The notes: a model not told the origin generated them from the letters alone. A stretch of 5,963 nucleotides of DNA from Pedococcus sp. (GCA_025936615.1 JAICSZ010000150.1:1-5963), one strand, 5' to 3'; shown: positions 1 to 5,613, counted from the stretch's first letter. Numbers and translations are program-made.

Positions 1-1093
1 AGACCCGCTCCTCGACGAGCCGCCGGATGCGCTCGCCCTCGCGGTCCGGCACCAGCCGGACGCCGTCGCGCAGCAGCTGGCCGACCGCGGCCTCGCAGCC
101 GATCCTGCTGAAGATGAAGGTGATTGCCGGCAACAGGCCCTCGCGGTCGAGCTCCTGGACCACCTCCGAGCGGGTGGCGCCGCCACCGGGTCGGCCACCA
201 GCTCCACGCGCCATGCCGTGGCCGGCGTACCCGCCACCGGGTCCGCGCGGCCCCCGTCCCCGACCGCGCCCCTGAGGACCACCACCTCGCGCTCCTGCGC
301 CGCCGAGCCGCCCGTTGTCCATCCAGGCGCCGCGCTGCTCGTTGTTGCGGATCGCCTGCAACAGCTCGGGGTTCACGCGGGTAGCGTCGGCCCCCTCCGC
401 CGGTGCGGACGCCTCGTCGACGAACAGGTCGTACATCCCCCTGCCGACCATCATGTGCTGCCACAACGGCACCGGCCGGTGCTCGGACACCACGACGTCG
501 ACCGCGCCTCGCACCTCCCCCAGCCACGCACCGAACTCCTCGGCGTTGCTCACCGTCGCCGACAGCGACAACACCTGCACGTCCTGCGGCAGGTGGATGA
601 TCACCTCCTCCCACACCGCCCCCCGGAACCGGTCGGCGAGGTAGTGGACCTCGTCCATCACGACGAAGCCCAGTCCGCGCAGGGTGGACGACCCGGCATA
701 CATCATGTTGCGCAGCACCTCGGTGGTCATGACGACCACCGGCGCCTCCCCGTTGACGGAGGAGTCACCGGTGAGCAACCCGACGTTCGCGGCGCCGTGG
801 CGGCGCGCGAGGTCGGCGTACTTCTGGTTCGACAGCGCCTTGATCGGCGTGGTGTAGAACGCCTTGCGCCCGGTCGCCAGCGCGAGGTGCACGGCGAACT
901 CCCCCACCACCGTCTTGCCCGCGCCGGTGGGCGCCGCGACCAGCACGCCCTTGCCCGCCTCGACCGCCTCGCACGCCTCCTGCTGGAAGGGGTCGAGGGG
1001 GAAGTCCAGTCCGGTGGCGAAGCCCGCGAGCTGGGTCGTGGAGTGTGCCGCGCGGCTGGCTGCCGCGGCGTGCCGCTCAGCGGGCGTGGCCAT
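1..1093 (-). CDS. helY: Ski2/Mtr4-like DEVH-box helicase HelY, N-terminal 364 codons (C-terminus beyond window)
   Basis: This is a superfamily 2 ATP-dependent helicase expected to unwind nucleic acid in the cytoplasm. Seen directly: a Q-motif-like start (LDFPLDPFQQEA, about residues 29-40), Walker A APTGAGKT (54-61), TTPIKALSNQKY (motif Ia, about 81-92), TTEVLRNM (about 123-130), Walker B MDEVHYLADRFRG (about 146-158), SLSATVSNAEEF (motif III, about 176-187), and then TFIFSR (about 325-330), which opens the second RecA domain. The DEVH box and the SNAEEFG and NNEQRGAW-type segments fit the Ski2/Mtr4/HelY family, whose members are about 900 residues, so well over half is missing here. A Gly/Arg-rich linker sits between the two RecA domains at about 263-306. 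The ATG at 1093 is chosen because a TAGCGT element lies 7 bases upstream; GTG at 1102 is the only other in-frame start before a stop at 1130-1132. No frameshift is seen. Its position after tatA-tatC matches M. tuberculosis (Rv2092c). Whether the physiological substrate is RNA or DNA is not visible here. Confidence 0.93.
   Translation of the reverse strand, partial: MATPAERHAAAASRAAHSTTQLAGFATGLDFPLDPFQQEACEAVEAGKGVLVAAPTGAGKTVVGEFAVHLALATGRKAFYTTPIKALSNQKYADLARRHGAANVGLLTGDSSVNGEAPVVVMTTEVLRNMMYAGSSTLRGLGFVVMDEVHYLADRFRGAVWEEVIIHLPQDVQVLSLSATVSNAEEFGAWLGEVRGAVDVVVSEHRPVPLWQHMMVGRGMYDLFVDEASAPAEGADATRVNPELLQAIRNNEQRGAWMDNGRLGGAGARGGGPQGRGRGRGPRGPGGGYAGHGMARGAGGRPGGGATRSEVVQELDREGLLPAITFIFSRIGCEAAVGQLLRDGVRLVPDREGERIRRLVEERV
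178..312 (-). other. Gly/Arg-rich low-complexity linker encoded inside helY
   Basis: This segment encodes about 44 residues dominated by glycine and arginine, with RG and RGG-like groups such as GARGGGPQGRGRGRG, GPRGPGGG and MARGAGGRPGGG. It lies between the first and second RecA-like domains of the helicase. It contains a 13-base direct repeat (positions 180-192 and 231-243, 51 bases apart, hence in frame by 17 codons), which suggests growth by small in-frame duplications. RG-rich tracts generally bind RNA and are disordered; that function is inferred for this protein. Confidence 0.8.
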
Positions 1094-1100
1094 GGGACTC

Positions 1101-1106
1101 ACGCTA
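1101..1106 (-). promoter_or_regulatory. Putative -10 element TAGCGT for a leaderless helY transcript
   Basis: TAGCGT matches the actinobacterial TANNNT -10 consensus and ends 7 bases before the helY ATG, so transcription would begin at or next to the start codon. The 7-base gap (GAGTCCC) has no Shine-Dalgarno. No convincing -35 is seen. The same hexamer at the same spacing precedes pafB. Confidence 0.6.
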
Positions 1107-1139
1107 TGCCACTGCTGCAGTCGTGTGCCTCAGCACTGG

Positions 1140-2072
1140 CTATGGCGCGTCGTGGGGCACACGACTCGGCGCCAGTACGGTCACCGCGTCGGGCACCGTC
1201 TCGAGGGTCAGCGGCAGCGGGGCGAACCGCTCGCCGTCGGCATAGGCGACGATGCCGTCCGCCTCGAGCGTGACCTGCCGTCCCCTGGTGATCTGGACCG
1301 CCGGGTGGGTGACGTGGTTGCCCTTGAACACCTTGGGGAAGACCTTGAGGAACTCGAGCGTGCTGATCTCGTGCAGGATCATCACGTCCGCAAGGCCGTC
1401 GTGGAAGCTCGCGTGGGGGGCGACCCGCATGCCGCCGCCGTAGGACGGGCCGTTGGCGACCACGACGAGCATGGCGCGGGTCTCCAGGCGCTGTCCGTCG
1501 ATGGTGACGGCGTACGGGATGGCCTTGAACAGCGGCAGCTCGCGCAGGATCGCCAGGTTGTAGCGCATCTGCCCCTTCGGCCAGAGCCAGGTGTTGGCCC
1601 GCTCGTTGACGAGGGAGTCGAAGCCCGCACCCAACACGCCGGCGTACCAGTGGCGCTCGCCGTGGTCGTCGACCCACCGGACGGCGTCGATGGTGCGCTC
1701 CACCCCCGTGGTCACGAGGTCGGCGGCCCGCACCGGGTCGTGCACCGGCAGGCCGAGCCCCCTCGCCACGTCGTTGCCGGTGCCTGCCCCGATGACGGCC
1801 AGCGTCGTCTTGGTCTCCGCCGCCAGGTTGACCCCGAGGTGCGTCATCCCGTCGCCGCCGACCACGGCCAGCACGTCCAGGCCCTGCGCGTTGGCGCCGC
1901 GCGCGCGGTCCCGTGCCGCCGCATACGTCTCGTCGGAGAGGTCGACCACGTCGTGGCCGGCGGCGCGCAGCCGCGCGGCCACCTCCAGGCCGAGGGCCAT
2001 GCCGCGGTTCTTGCCAGACGTCGGGTTGACGACCAGGCCGACCCGCTTGGCAGTCGACGAGTGCTGAGCCAC
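1140..2072 (-). CDS. Diacylglycerol kinase family lipid kinase (YegS/DgkB type)
   Basis: This 310-residue protein belongs to the soluble DAGK-catalytic family, which transfers the ATP gamma-phosphate to diacylglycerol or a related lipid alcohol at the inner face of the membrane. Seen directly: the N-terminal nucleotide-site motif VVNPTSGKNRG (about residues 14-24), the signature VVGGDGMTHLGVN (70-82), the second loop VIGAGTGNDVARGLG (93-107), GAGFDSLVN (148-156), the YGGGMRVAPHASFHDGLADV segment (211-230), and a C-terminal YADGE (277-281) that supplies the conserved acidic residue. The length fits the family (about 290-330). The usual GGDGT threonine is replaced by Met-Thr, which I recall as common in actinobacterial members. 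There is no transmembrane segment. The GTG start at 2072 is chosen because NPTSG needs the preceding strand and a TAGCCT element sits 6 bases upstream. It lies 9 bases after tatC, in the same reading frame. The exact lipid substrate is not decided by sequence. Confidence 0.92.
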   Translation of the reverse strand: MAQHSSTAKRVGLVVNPTSGKNRGMALGLEVAARLRAAGHDVVDLSDETYAAARDRARGANAQGLDVLAVVGGDGMTHLGVNLAAETKTTLAVIGAGTGNDVARGLGLPVHDPVRAADLVTTGVERTIDAVRWVDDHGERHWYAGVLGAGFDSLVNERANTWLWPKGQMRYNLAILRELPLFKAIPYAVTIDGQRLETRAMLVVVANGPSYGGGMRVAPHASFHDGLADVMILHEISTLEFLKVFPKVFKGNHVTHPAVQITRGRQVTLEADGIVAYADGERFAPLPLTLETVPDAVTVLAPSRVPHDAP

Positions 2073-2078
2073 GCGCGG

Positions 2079-2084
2079 AGGCTA
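2079..2084 (-). promoter_or_regulatory. Putative -10 element TAGCCT for the lipid kinase, overlapping the tatC stop codon
   Basis: The TAG of tatC is also the first half of a TANNNT hexamer that ends 6 bases before the GTG start of the downstream lipid kinase. No purine-rich Shine-Dalgarno lies in the 9-base gap or the end of tatC, so leaderless initiation (or coupled reinitiation after the tatC stop) is likely. No clear -35 is seen. Confidence 0.5.
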
Positions 2085-2888
2085 CAGGCTGGAGGCCTCG
2101 TCGTCGGCGACGTCGACCCAGTCGGGGCGGCTCCGGCGACGGCGACGCTCGATCAGGCGGCTCACCAGGATTGCGGCGAAGTAGAGCACGCACAGCGGGA
2201 TCGCGAGCAGGAACATCGTGAAGGCGTCGGGGGTCGGTGTGGCGATGGCGGACAGCACGAAGATGCCGAAGACGGCGGGGCGCCACGCCTTGATCATCGA
2301 GCGCGACGAAAGGATCCCGATGGCGTTGAGCGCCACGAGCAGCACCGGCAGGAGGAACGCGGCCCCGAACGCCACGATGAAGCGGGTGACGAAGGAGAAG
2401 TACTCGCTGACCTGCTGGATGTTGGAGGCGCCCGGCGGGGTGAAGCCGTAGAGCACCTTCAGCACCTTGGGCAGGACGTAGTAGGCCAACCCGCAGCCGG
2501 CGAGGAACAACGGAACGATGGCGCCGAGGAAGGCCAGCGAGATCCGCCGCTCCTTCTTCGTCAGGCCCGGCACGATGAACGCCCACACCTGGTACATCCA
2601 GACCGGGCTGGCCACGACGACACCGACGAAGAGCGAGATGCTGACCTGCTGGGAGAACGCCGCCGTCGCGTTGCCGAAGTTCAGCGTGATCGTGCTGTGC
2701 GGGTTGGCCCGCTTGTAGTCGTTGAACGGCGCCGCGAGCTCGTCGTAGACCCGCAGGTAGAAGATCCAGCCGAGCACCGCCCCGAGGAAGACCGCCACCG
2801 CCGCGATGACCACCCGTCGGCGCAGCTCACGCAGGTGGTCCCCCAGCGACATGCGTCCCTCAGGGTTGCGGGCACGCCGGAAGGCCAT
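2082..2888 (-). CDS. tatC: Sec-independent protein translocase TatC
   Basis: TatC is the polytopic receptor of the twin-arginine export pathway; it binds RR signal peptides of folded proteins at the cytoplasmic membrane. This 268-residue protein shows the family hallmarks: a cytoplasmic N-terminus with SLGDHLRELRRR (14-25, including the conserved HLxELR glutamate), YQVWAFIVPGLTKKERR (99-115, with the PGL and KKERR loop), SFVTRFIVAFGAAFLLPV (165-182), and SAIATPTPDAFTMFLLAIPLCVLYF (213-237). Six hydrophobic segments are visible at about 26-45, 82-105, 117-140, 165-187, 203-217 and 222-242. An arginine-rich cytoplasmic tail (ERRRRRSRPDW) follows. The ATG at 2888 is used and gives the NPEGRM lead-in common in actinobacteria. 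An ATG at 2852 (residue 13) is a real alternative because GAGGG lies 4 bases before it, whereas 2888 has no Shine-Dalgarno. It follows tatA after 39 bases, presumably in one transcript. No tatB is present; actinobacteria usually keep it elsewhere. Confidence 0.97.
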   Translation of the reverse strand: MAFRRARNPEGRMSLGDHLRELRRRVVIAAVAVFLGAVLGWIFYLRVYDELAAPFNDYKRANPHSTITLNFGNATAAFSQQVSISLFVGVVVASPVWMYQVWAFIVPGLTKKERRISLAFLGAIVPLFLAGCGLAYYVLPKVLKVLYGFTPPGASNIQQVSEYFSFVTRFIVAFGAAFLLPVLLVALNAIGILSSRSMIKAWRPAVFGIFVLSAIATPTPDAFTMFLLAIPLCVLYFAAILVSRLIERRRRRSRPDWVDVADDEASSL

Positions 2889-2927
2889 GGCGGGTGTGGT
2901 GCGCGGTCGGAGGGGCAGTGCAGAGGC

Positions 2928-3236
2928 CTATGCGGCGCCGGAGCTGTTGTCGCTTCGCGGACTGTTGTCCTCACGCATCGCGCTGGTGCCCTCGGCGCCG
3001 CCCTGGGTTCGGGTCTCGGCCTTGGCGTCGGTGTCACCCACGGTCTCGCCCTTCACCGTGTCGCCGCTGGCCGCGCTCTTGCCGTCGGTCTTCATCTCGC
3101 CCATCTCGGACTTGAAGATCCGCATCGACCGGCCGATGCTGCGAGCCGCGTCTGGCAGCCGCCGGGCCCCGAACAGCACGACAAGCAGCACCAGCAGGAT
3201 GACGAGGTGCCAGCCCTCGAAGAGTCCGCGACCCAT
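2928..3236 (-). CDS. tatA: Twin-arginine translocase pore subunit TatA
   Basis: TatA oligomerises in the membrane to let folded twin-arginine substrates pass after TatC docks them. The 102-residue protein begins [10 protein letters not shown], followed by one hydrophobic helix (about residues 9-22, [13 protein letters not shown]), the invariant FG hinge (22-23), and the basic amphipathic helix [26 protein letters not shown] (24-49). A hydrophilic, charged, low-complexity tail rich in Ser, Thr, Asp, Glu and Lys ends in NSSGAA. The helix plus [18 protein letters not shown] is diagnostic for actinobacterial TatA as opposed to TatB. The ATG at 3236 is the only start close to the transmembrane helix, and no in-frame ATG, GTG or TTG exists in the 60 bases upstream. 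It precedes tatC by 39 bases in the same orientation, so the two probably form one unit. Confidence 0.96.
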   Translation of the reverse strand: MGRGLFEGWHLVILLVLLVVLFGARRLPDAARSIGRSMRIFKSEMGEMKTDGKSAASGDTVKGETVGDTDAKAETRTQGGAEGTSAMREDNSPRSDNSSGAA

Positions 3237-3245
3237 ATCCCTCAG

Positions 3246-3250
3246 TCCCT
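3246..3250 (-). promoter_or_regulatory. Shine-Dalgarno AGGGA for tatA
   Basis: AGGGA ends 9 bases before the tatA ATG. A second purine run (GAGGG, 3239-3243) is only 2 bases away from the ATG, probably too close to work. This leader-type start contrasts with the neighbouring starts, which have a TAGNNT hexamer at this distance instead. Confidence 0.45.
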
Positions 3251-3252
3251 TC

Positions 3253-3271
3253 GGCCACGCCTTGGGTGGCC
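3253..3271 (-). other. Short GC stem-loop in the tatA leader
   Basis: GGCCAC and GTGGCC form a perfect 6-base-pair stem around a 7-base loop (CCAAGGC on the transcribed strand), between the 103-residue gene and tatA. There is no U-run after it, so it is unlikely to terminate transcription. It does not cover the tatA Shine-Dalgarno. It could stabilise the 5' end or be chance. Confidence 0.35.
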
Positions 3272-3290
3272 ATCAGATGTCTCGTTGCCC

Positions 3291-3602
3291 TCAGTCTAGG
3301 TGCCGTGCCCACCGCGGGCGGCGCTTGACTCGTCTTTTGTGCCGTTGTTCGCGCAAGGCCCCGATGGTGGCCAGGCGTTCCCGTCTCAGGGCACGAGGGT
3401 CGCCGAACACCGCCAGCTCGGCCTGCAGGGGCCGCTCACGCAGGCGGTCGGCCTGCGACTCGAGCGCGGAGAGGGTCTCGGCCGCCCGCTGCACCTCGGC
3501 GCCCAGCTCCTTGGCCTGGCCCCAAACTCCCCAGGCGCGCGAGCCCAGGTACGCCGCCGCGACCACCACGAGCAGCACCCAGACCAGGACCCACCACCAC
3601 AT
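3291..3602 (-). CDS. Small membrane-anchored coiled-coil protein of unknown function
   Basis: I do not recognise a named family. The 103-residue product starts MWWWVLVWVLLVVVAAAYLGSR, a single hydrophobic helix at about residues 2-20 with no signal-peptidase site. Next comes a charged helical stretch (about 28-60, QAKELGAEVQRAAETLSALESQADRLRE) with heptad-like spacing of Ala and Leu that looks like a coiled coil. The C-terminus is strongly basic (RRERLATIGALREQRHKRRVKRRPRWARHLD), so the body is probably cytoplasmic by the positive-inside rule and may touch nucleic acid, ribosomes or acidic lipid. The ATG at 3602 is chosen because it follows the pafC stop by 10 bases and has TAGGGT 7 bases upstream; the longer ORF to 3728 would run 116 bases into pafC and gives a Pro/Arg-rich extension typical of a shadow frame. 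Codon use matches the neighbours. Its place between pafC and tatA hints at an envelope or Tat-linked role, but that is only inference. Confidence 0.75.
   Translation of the reverse strand: MWWWVLVWVLLVVVAAAYLGSRAWGVWGQAKELGAEVQRAAETLSALESQADRLRERPLQAELAVFGDPRALRRERLATIGALREQRHKRRVKRRPRWARHLD
3293..3298 (-). promoter_or_regulatory. Possible -10 element TAGACT for a leadered tatA-tatC transcript
   Basis: TAGACT fits TANNNT and lies over the last codons of the upstream gene (CTAGACTGA, ending in its stop). A start of transcription about 7 bases downstream would give tatA a leader of about 50 bases that includes the stem-loop and the Shine-Dalgarno. No -35 is evident, so this is weaker than the hexamers placed right before start codons. 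Confidence 0.3.
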
Positions 3603-3609
3603 GCACGCG

Positions 3610-3615
3610 ACCCTA
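3610..3615 (-). promoter_or_regulatory. Putative -10 element TAGGGT for the 103-residue gene, overlapping the pafC stop codon
   Basis: The pafC stop codon TAG plus the next three bases make TAGGGT, a TANNNT match ending 7 bases before the ATG at 3602. The gap (CGCGTGC) has no Shine-Dalgarno. The same stop-codon and -10 overlap occurs at the tatC end. No -35 is seen. Confidence 0.5.
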
Positions 3616-4623
3616 CCCGTGCCCGGGTGCAGCGCCCGCGGTGGCGTCGTAGGCCGCGAGGGCGGCCCATGCGCCTTCGCCCACGGCCTGCGCGAGCTCG
3701 GGTGGCGCCACCACGGTGCCGAGGCCACCGAGGCGCCACACCAGCCGGCGCAGCCAGAGCGTGTCGGCCGTGCGCAGGGTCACCGTCTGCGACCCGTCGT
3801 CGGCGGCCTCCACGGACTCAACTGGGTAGTAGTCGCTGACCCAGGCGGCGCCGGGCTGCAGGTGCAGGGTGACCAGCTGGTCGTCCTCGCGCGGGGTGAA
3901 GGTTCCGGCGTCGAGGTCGCGCAGCTGGGCGTCTGGCGGCGGGGTGCCGTCGACGTCGAGCACCTCGAGCGCCTCGATGCGGTCCATCCGGAACAGCCGG
4001 GTGTCCTGGGCACGGTGGCACCAGCCCTCGAGGTACCAGCGGGAGTCGAGGTTGACCACGCGCATCGGGTCGACGTCGCGCTCGGTCGACTCGTCGCGGC
4101 TCGGCACGAGGTAGCGCAGGTGCACCCGTCGGTGGTCCGCGACGGCGCGGCGGGCGTCGGCCAGCGCGCCGGCCTCGACACCCTCGTCGATGGCGACCTC
4201 GACGCGGGCGGCGGCCTCGGCGCTCGCGCCGGTGGCCTCCTCGAGCTTGGCCATGGCCCGCTCGATCGCGTCCCGCTCCCCCAGTCCCGGCACCGCCGCC
4301 AGCGCGCGCAACCCGACCATCAGCGTCAGCGCCTCGTCTCGCCCGAGTCGGAGCGGGCGGGCAATGGTGTCGGCGTTGGTGACGAACACCCGGCCGCCCT
4401 CCCACTGGGCGTCGATGAGCTCGTCGGTCATCTGGCCGTAGCCGCACAGGTAGAGCAGCCGCAGGTCGGTCTCGAGCTGTTGGGGGGTGATGCCGAGCTC
4501 GTCGGCGGCCTGCTGGAGGTCGATGCCCTGGCGGTTGACCAGCCACGGCACCATCGTCAACAACCGGGACAGCCGGTCGGTCGCCGTCTCCGGGGCCGCC
4601 TTGCCGCCCTTGGTGGGGCTCAC
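3613..4623 (-). CDS. pafC: WYL-domain transcriptional regulator PafC
   Basis: PafC pairs with PafB to form the PafBC activator, which in mycobacteria drives the LexA/RecA-independent DNA-damage response by binding RNA polymerase promoters when WYL domains sense single-stranded DNA. The 336-residue protein has an N-terminal winged-helix part (about 14-85, including LSRLLTMVPWLVNRQGIDLQQAADELGITPQQLETDL), a middle helical linker (about 95-165), a WYL domain (about 166-222, with VHLRYLVPSRDESTERDVDP, WYL at 196-198 and RLFRMDRI) and a WCX-type C-terminal domain (about 245-325, with WRLGGLGTVVAPPELAQAV). The GTG start at 4623 is chosen because it overlaps the pafB TGA (GTGA) and has AGGGGG 6 bases upstream; longer in-frame reading to 5049 lies wholly inside pafB. 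The overlap argues for translational coupling and roughly equal amounts, as expected for a heterodimer. No broken motif is seen. Confidence 0.93.
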   Translation of the reverse strand: MSPTKGGKAAPETATDRLSRLLTMVPWLVNRQGIDLQQAADELGITPQQLETDLRLLYLCGYGQMTDELIDAQWEGGRVFVTNADTIARPLRLGRDEALTLMVGLRALAAVPGLGERDAIERAMAKLEEATGASAEAAARVEVAIDEGVEAGALADARRAVADHRRVHLRYLVPSRDESTERDVDPMRVVNLDSRWYLEGWCHRAQDTRLFRMDRIEALEVLDVDGTPPPDAQLRDLDAGTFTPREDDQLVTLHLQPGAAWVSDYYPVESVEAADDGSQTVTLRTADTLWLRRLVWRLGGLGTVVAPPELAQAVGEGAWAALAAYDATAGAAPGHG

Positions 4624-5600
4624 GCGGCACCCCCTGCGACCAGGGCACCGCGGAGCCGCTGCACGACCAGCTCCCGGACCTCGTCGGGCGCCTCCACGAC
4701 GACGTCGGGGCCGTAGCCGGTGACCTCGTCGGCGAGCGCGTCGGGGTCGGTGAACGGGACCTCGAGCTCGGTCCACTCCCCAGACTCGCGGGATGCGGTG
4801 GCCCGGCGGCGCAGCGCACGTCCGCGGTCGTCGCGCACGCGGACGCGTGCCGTCTCGGTGCGCTGCTCTCCCACGCTGGTGCGGATCATCTCCTGGGCGC
4901 GGTGGTCGGCGGGCACGGTGTACGGCTCGGCCTTCCTCACCTCGCTGACCGGACCGGCGATGCGGGACAGCCGGAACACCCTCGGTGCGTCGCGGTCGAG
5001 GTCGAACCCGGTGAGGTACCACCGGCCGTGCCACGAGGCGAGCCCCCACGGCTGCACCCGCCGGGTGAGGGCCTGCCCCGCCCCGCTGCGGCGGTAGTCG
5101 AAGGTGATCGTGCGCTGGCCCACGACGGCGTCCTTGACGGCCTCGAACGCGGGTTCGCGGGTGCCTAGCCGCGGCTCGATGCCGACCAGCGAGTCCTCGT
5201 CGCGCTCGATGTCGGCGGCCTTGAGCTTGCGCAGCGCCTGGGCGGCGGGGCCGGCGAGCGAGGCGTGCGCCCAGGTGCGACTGGCCAGGCCGAGCACAGC
5301 CAGCTCGTCCGGCTCGAACTCGATGTCGGGCAGGGCGTACTCACGCTGGTCGATGCGGTACCCCTGCTCGTCGTCCCAGACCCCGATGTCGGCGGTGACC
5401 AGCGGGATGCCGAGCTCGCGCAGCTCGTCCTTGTCACGCTCGAACATCCGGTCGAAGGCCTCGTCGCTGGTGGCCGTGTGGTACTGCGGGACGAGGTCGC
5501 GGATCCGCGACTTGGGCAGCGGGCGGCGGGTGTAGAGCAGGCACATCACGAGGTTGAGCAGCCGCTCGGTCTTGGCCGCCGGGCCGTTGGGTGCGCTCAC
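4620..5600 (-). CDS. pafB: WYL-domain transcriptional regulator PafB
   Basis: PafB is the partner of PafC in the PafBC DNA-damage activator. The 326-residue protein opens with a winged-helix domain (KTERLLNLVMCLLYTRRPLPKSRIRDLVPQY at about 10-40, then DEAFDRMFERDKDELRELGIPL at 46-67), which is the classic WYL-regulator HTH signature including FERDKxELRELGIP. A linker (EFEPDELAVLGLASRTW, 94-110) leads to the WYL domain (about 160-215: ITFDYRRSG, RRVQPWGLASWHGRWYLTGFDL with WYL at 194-196, and FRLSRI at 209-214). A WCX domain fills about 245-322. The GTG at 5600 is the start: a TAGCGT element lies 7 bases before it and there is no Shine-Dalgarno. In M. tuberculosis pafA sits directly upstream; here a divergent DUF3866 gene takes that place, so pafB must carry its own promoter. 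It overlaps pafC by 4 bases. Confidence 0.93.
   Translation of the reverse strand: MSAPNGPAAKTERLLNLVMCLLYTRRPLPKSRIRDLVPQYHTATSDEAFDRMFERDKDELRELGIPLVTADIGVWDDEQGYRIDQREYALPDIEFEPDELAVLGLASRTWAHASLAGPAAQALRKLKAADIERDEDSLVGIEPRLGTREPAFEAVKDAVVGQRTITFDYRRSGAGQALTRRVQPWGLASWHGRWYLTGFDLDRDAPRVFRLSRIAGPVSEVRKAEPYTVPADHRAQEMIRTSVGEQRTETARVRVRDDRGRALRRRATASRESGEWTELEVPFTDPDALADEVTGYGPDVVVEAPDEVRELVVQRLRGALVAGGAA
4630..4635 (-). promoter_or_regulatory. Shine-Dalgarno AGGGGG for pafC
   Basis: AGGGGG lies inside the last codons of pafB and ends 6 bases before the pafC GTG. Together with the GTGA overlap it fixes the pafC start at 4623 and points to coupled translation. It is the best Shine-Dalgarno in the window. 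Confidence 0.7.
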
Positions 5601-5607
5601 CCGCCCG

Positions 5608-5613
5608 ACGCTA
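5608..5613 (-). promoter_or_regulatory. Putative -10 element TAGCGT for leaderless pafB-pafC
   Basis: TAGCGT ends 7 bases before the pafB GTG, so the transcript would start at or next to the start codon. The hexamer is identical to the one before helY. The RecA-NDp motif of PafBC-controlled promoters (TTGTCRGTG about 8 bases upstream of the -10) is not visible, so I see no evidence of self-activation. Confidence 0.6.

Noticed and set aside
71..78. Loss of the GGDGT threonine in the lipid kinase (residues 71-78 of the protein) as a sign of inactivity
   Set aside because: The GGDG core, the GAGTGND loop and the C-terminal DGE acidic pair are all intact. GGDGM forms are, as far as I recall, normal in actinobacterial members.
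1094..1139. Terminator or small RNA between the lipid kinase and helY
   Set aside because: Only a CTGCAG palindrome and imperfect CAGTGCTG/CAGCAGTG similarity are seen. There is no stable stem with a U-run, and 46 bases is too short for more than the -10 element noted.
1099..2586. Minus-strand open frame of 495 codons overlapping the lipid kinase and tatC
   Set aside because: It is in a different frame from two genes with complete family motifs and is a run of Arg, Gly and Ala without domain signatures.
3253..3271. Rho-independent terminator between the 103-residue gene and tatA
   Set aside because: The stem is only 6 base pairs and no U-run follows on the transcribed strand.
864..3299. Plus-strand open frame of 811 codons
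   Set aside because: It lies opposite helY, the lipid kinase, tatC and tatA, all with clear family motifs. Its translation is rich in His, Arg, Gly and Val, as expected for the antisense frame of GC-rich genes.
3603..3728. Longer start for the 103-residue gene at 3728
   Set aside because: It would overlap pafC by 116 bases with a Pro/Arg-rich lead that hides the hydrophobic anchor. The ATG at 3602 has a proper upstream hexamer.
2806..4716. Plus-strand open frame of 636 codons
   Set aside because: It is antisense to tatA, the 103-residue gene and pafC, has no recognisable domain, and shows the Arg/Ala/Val-rich composition of a shadow frame.
4624..5049. N-terminal extension of pafC by 142 codons
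   Set aside because: The extension lies wholly inside pafB in another frame and is Pro/Arg-rich. The GTG at 4623 has a strong Shine-Dalgarno and a GTGA overlap, and gives the usual PafC length.
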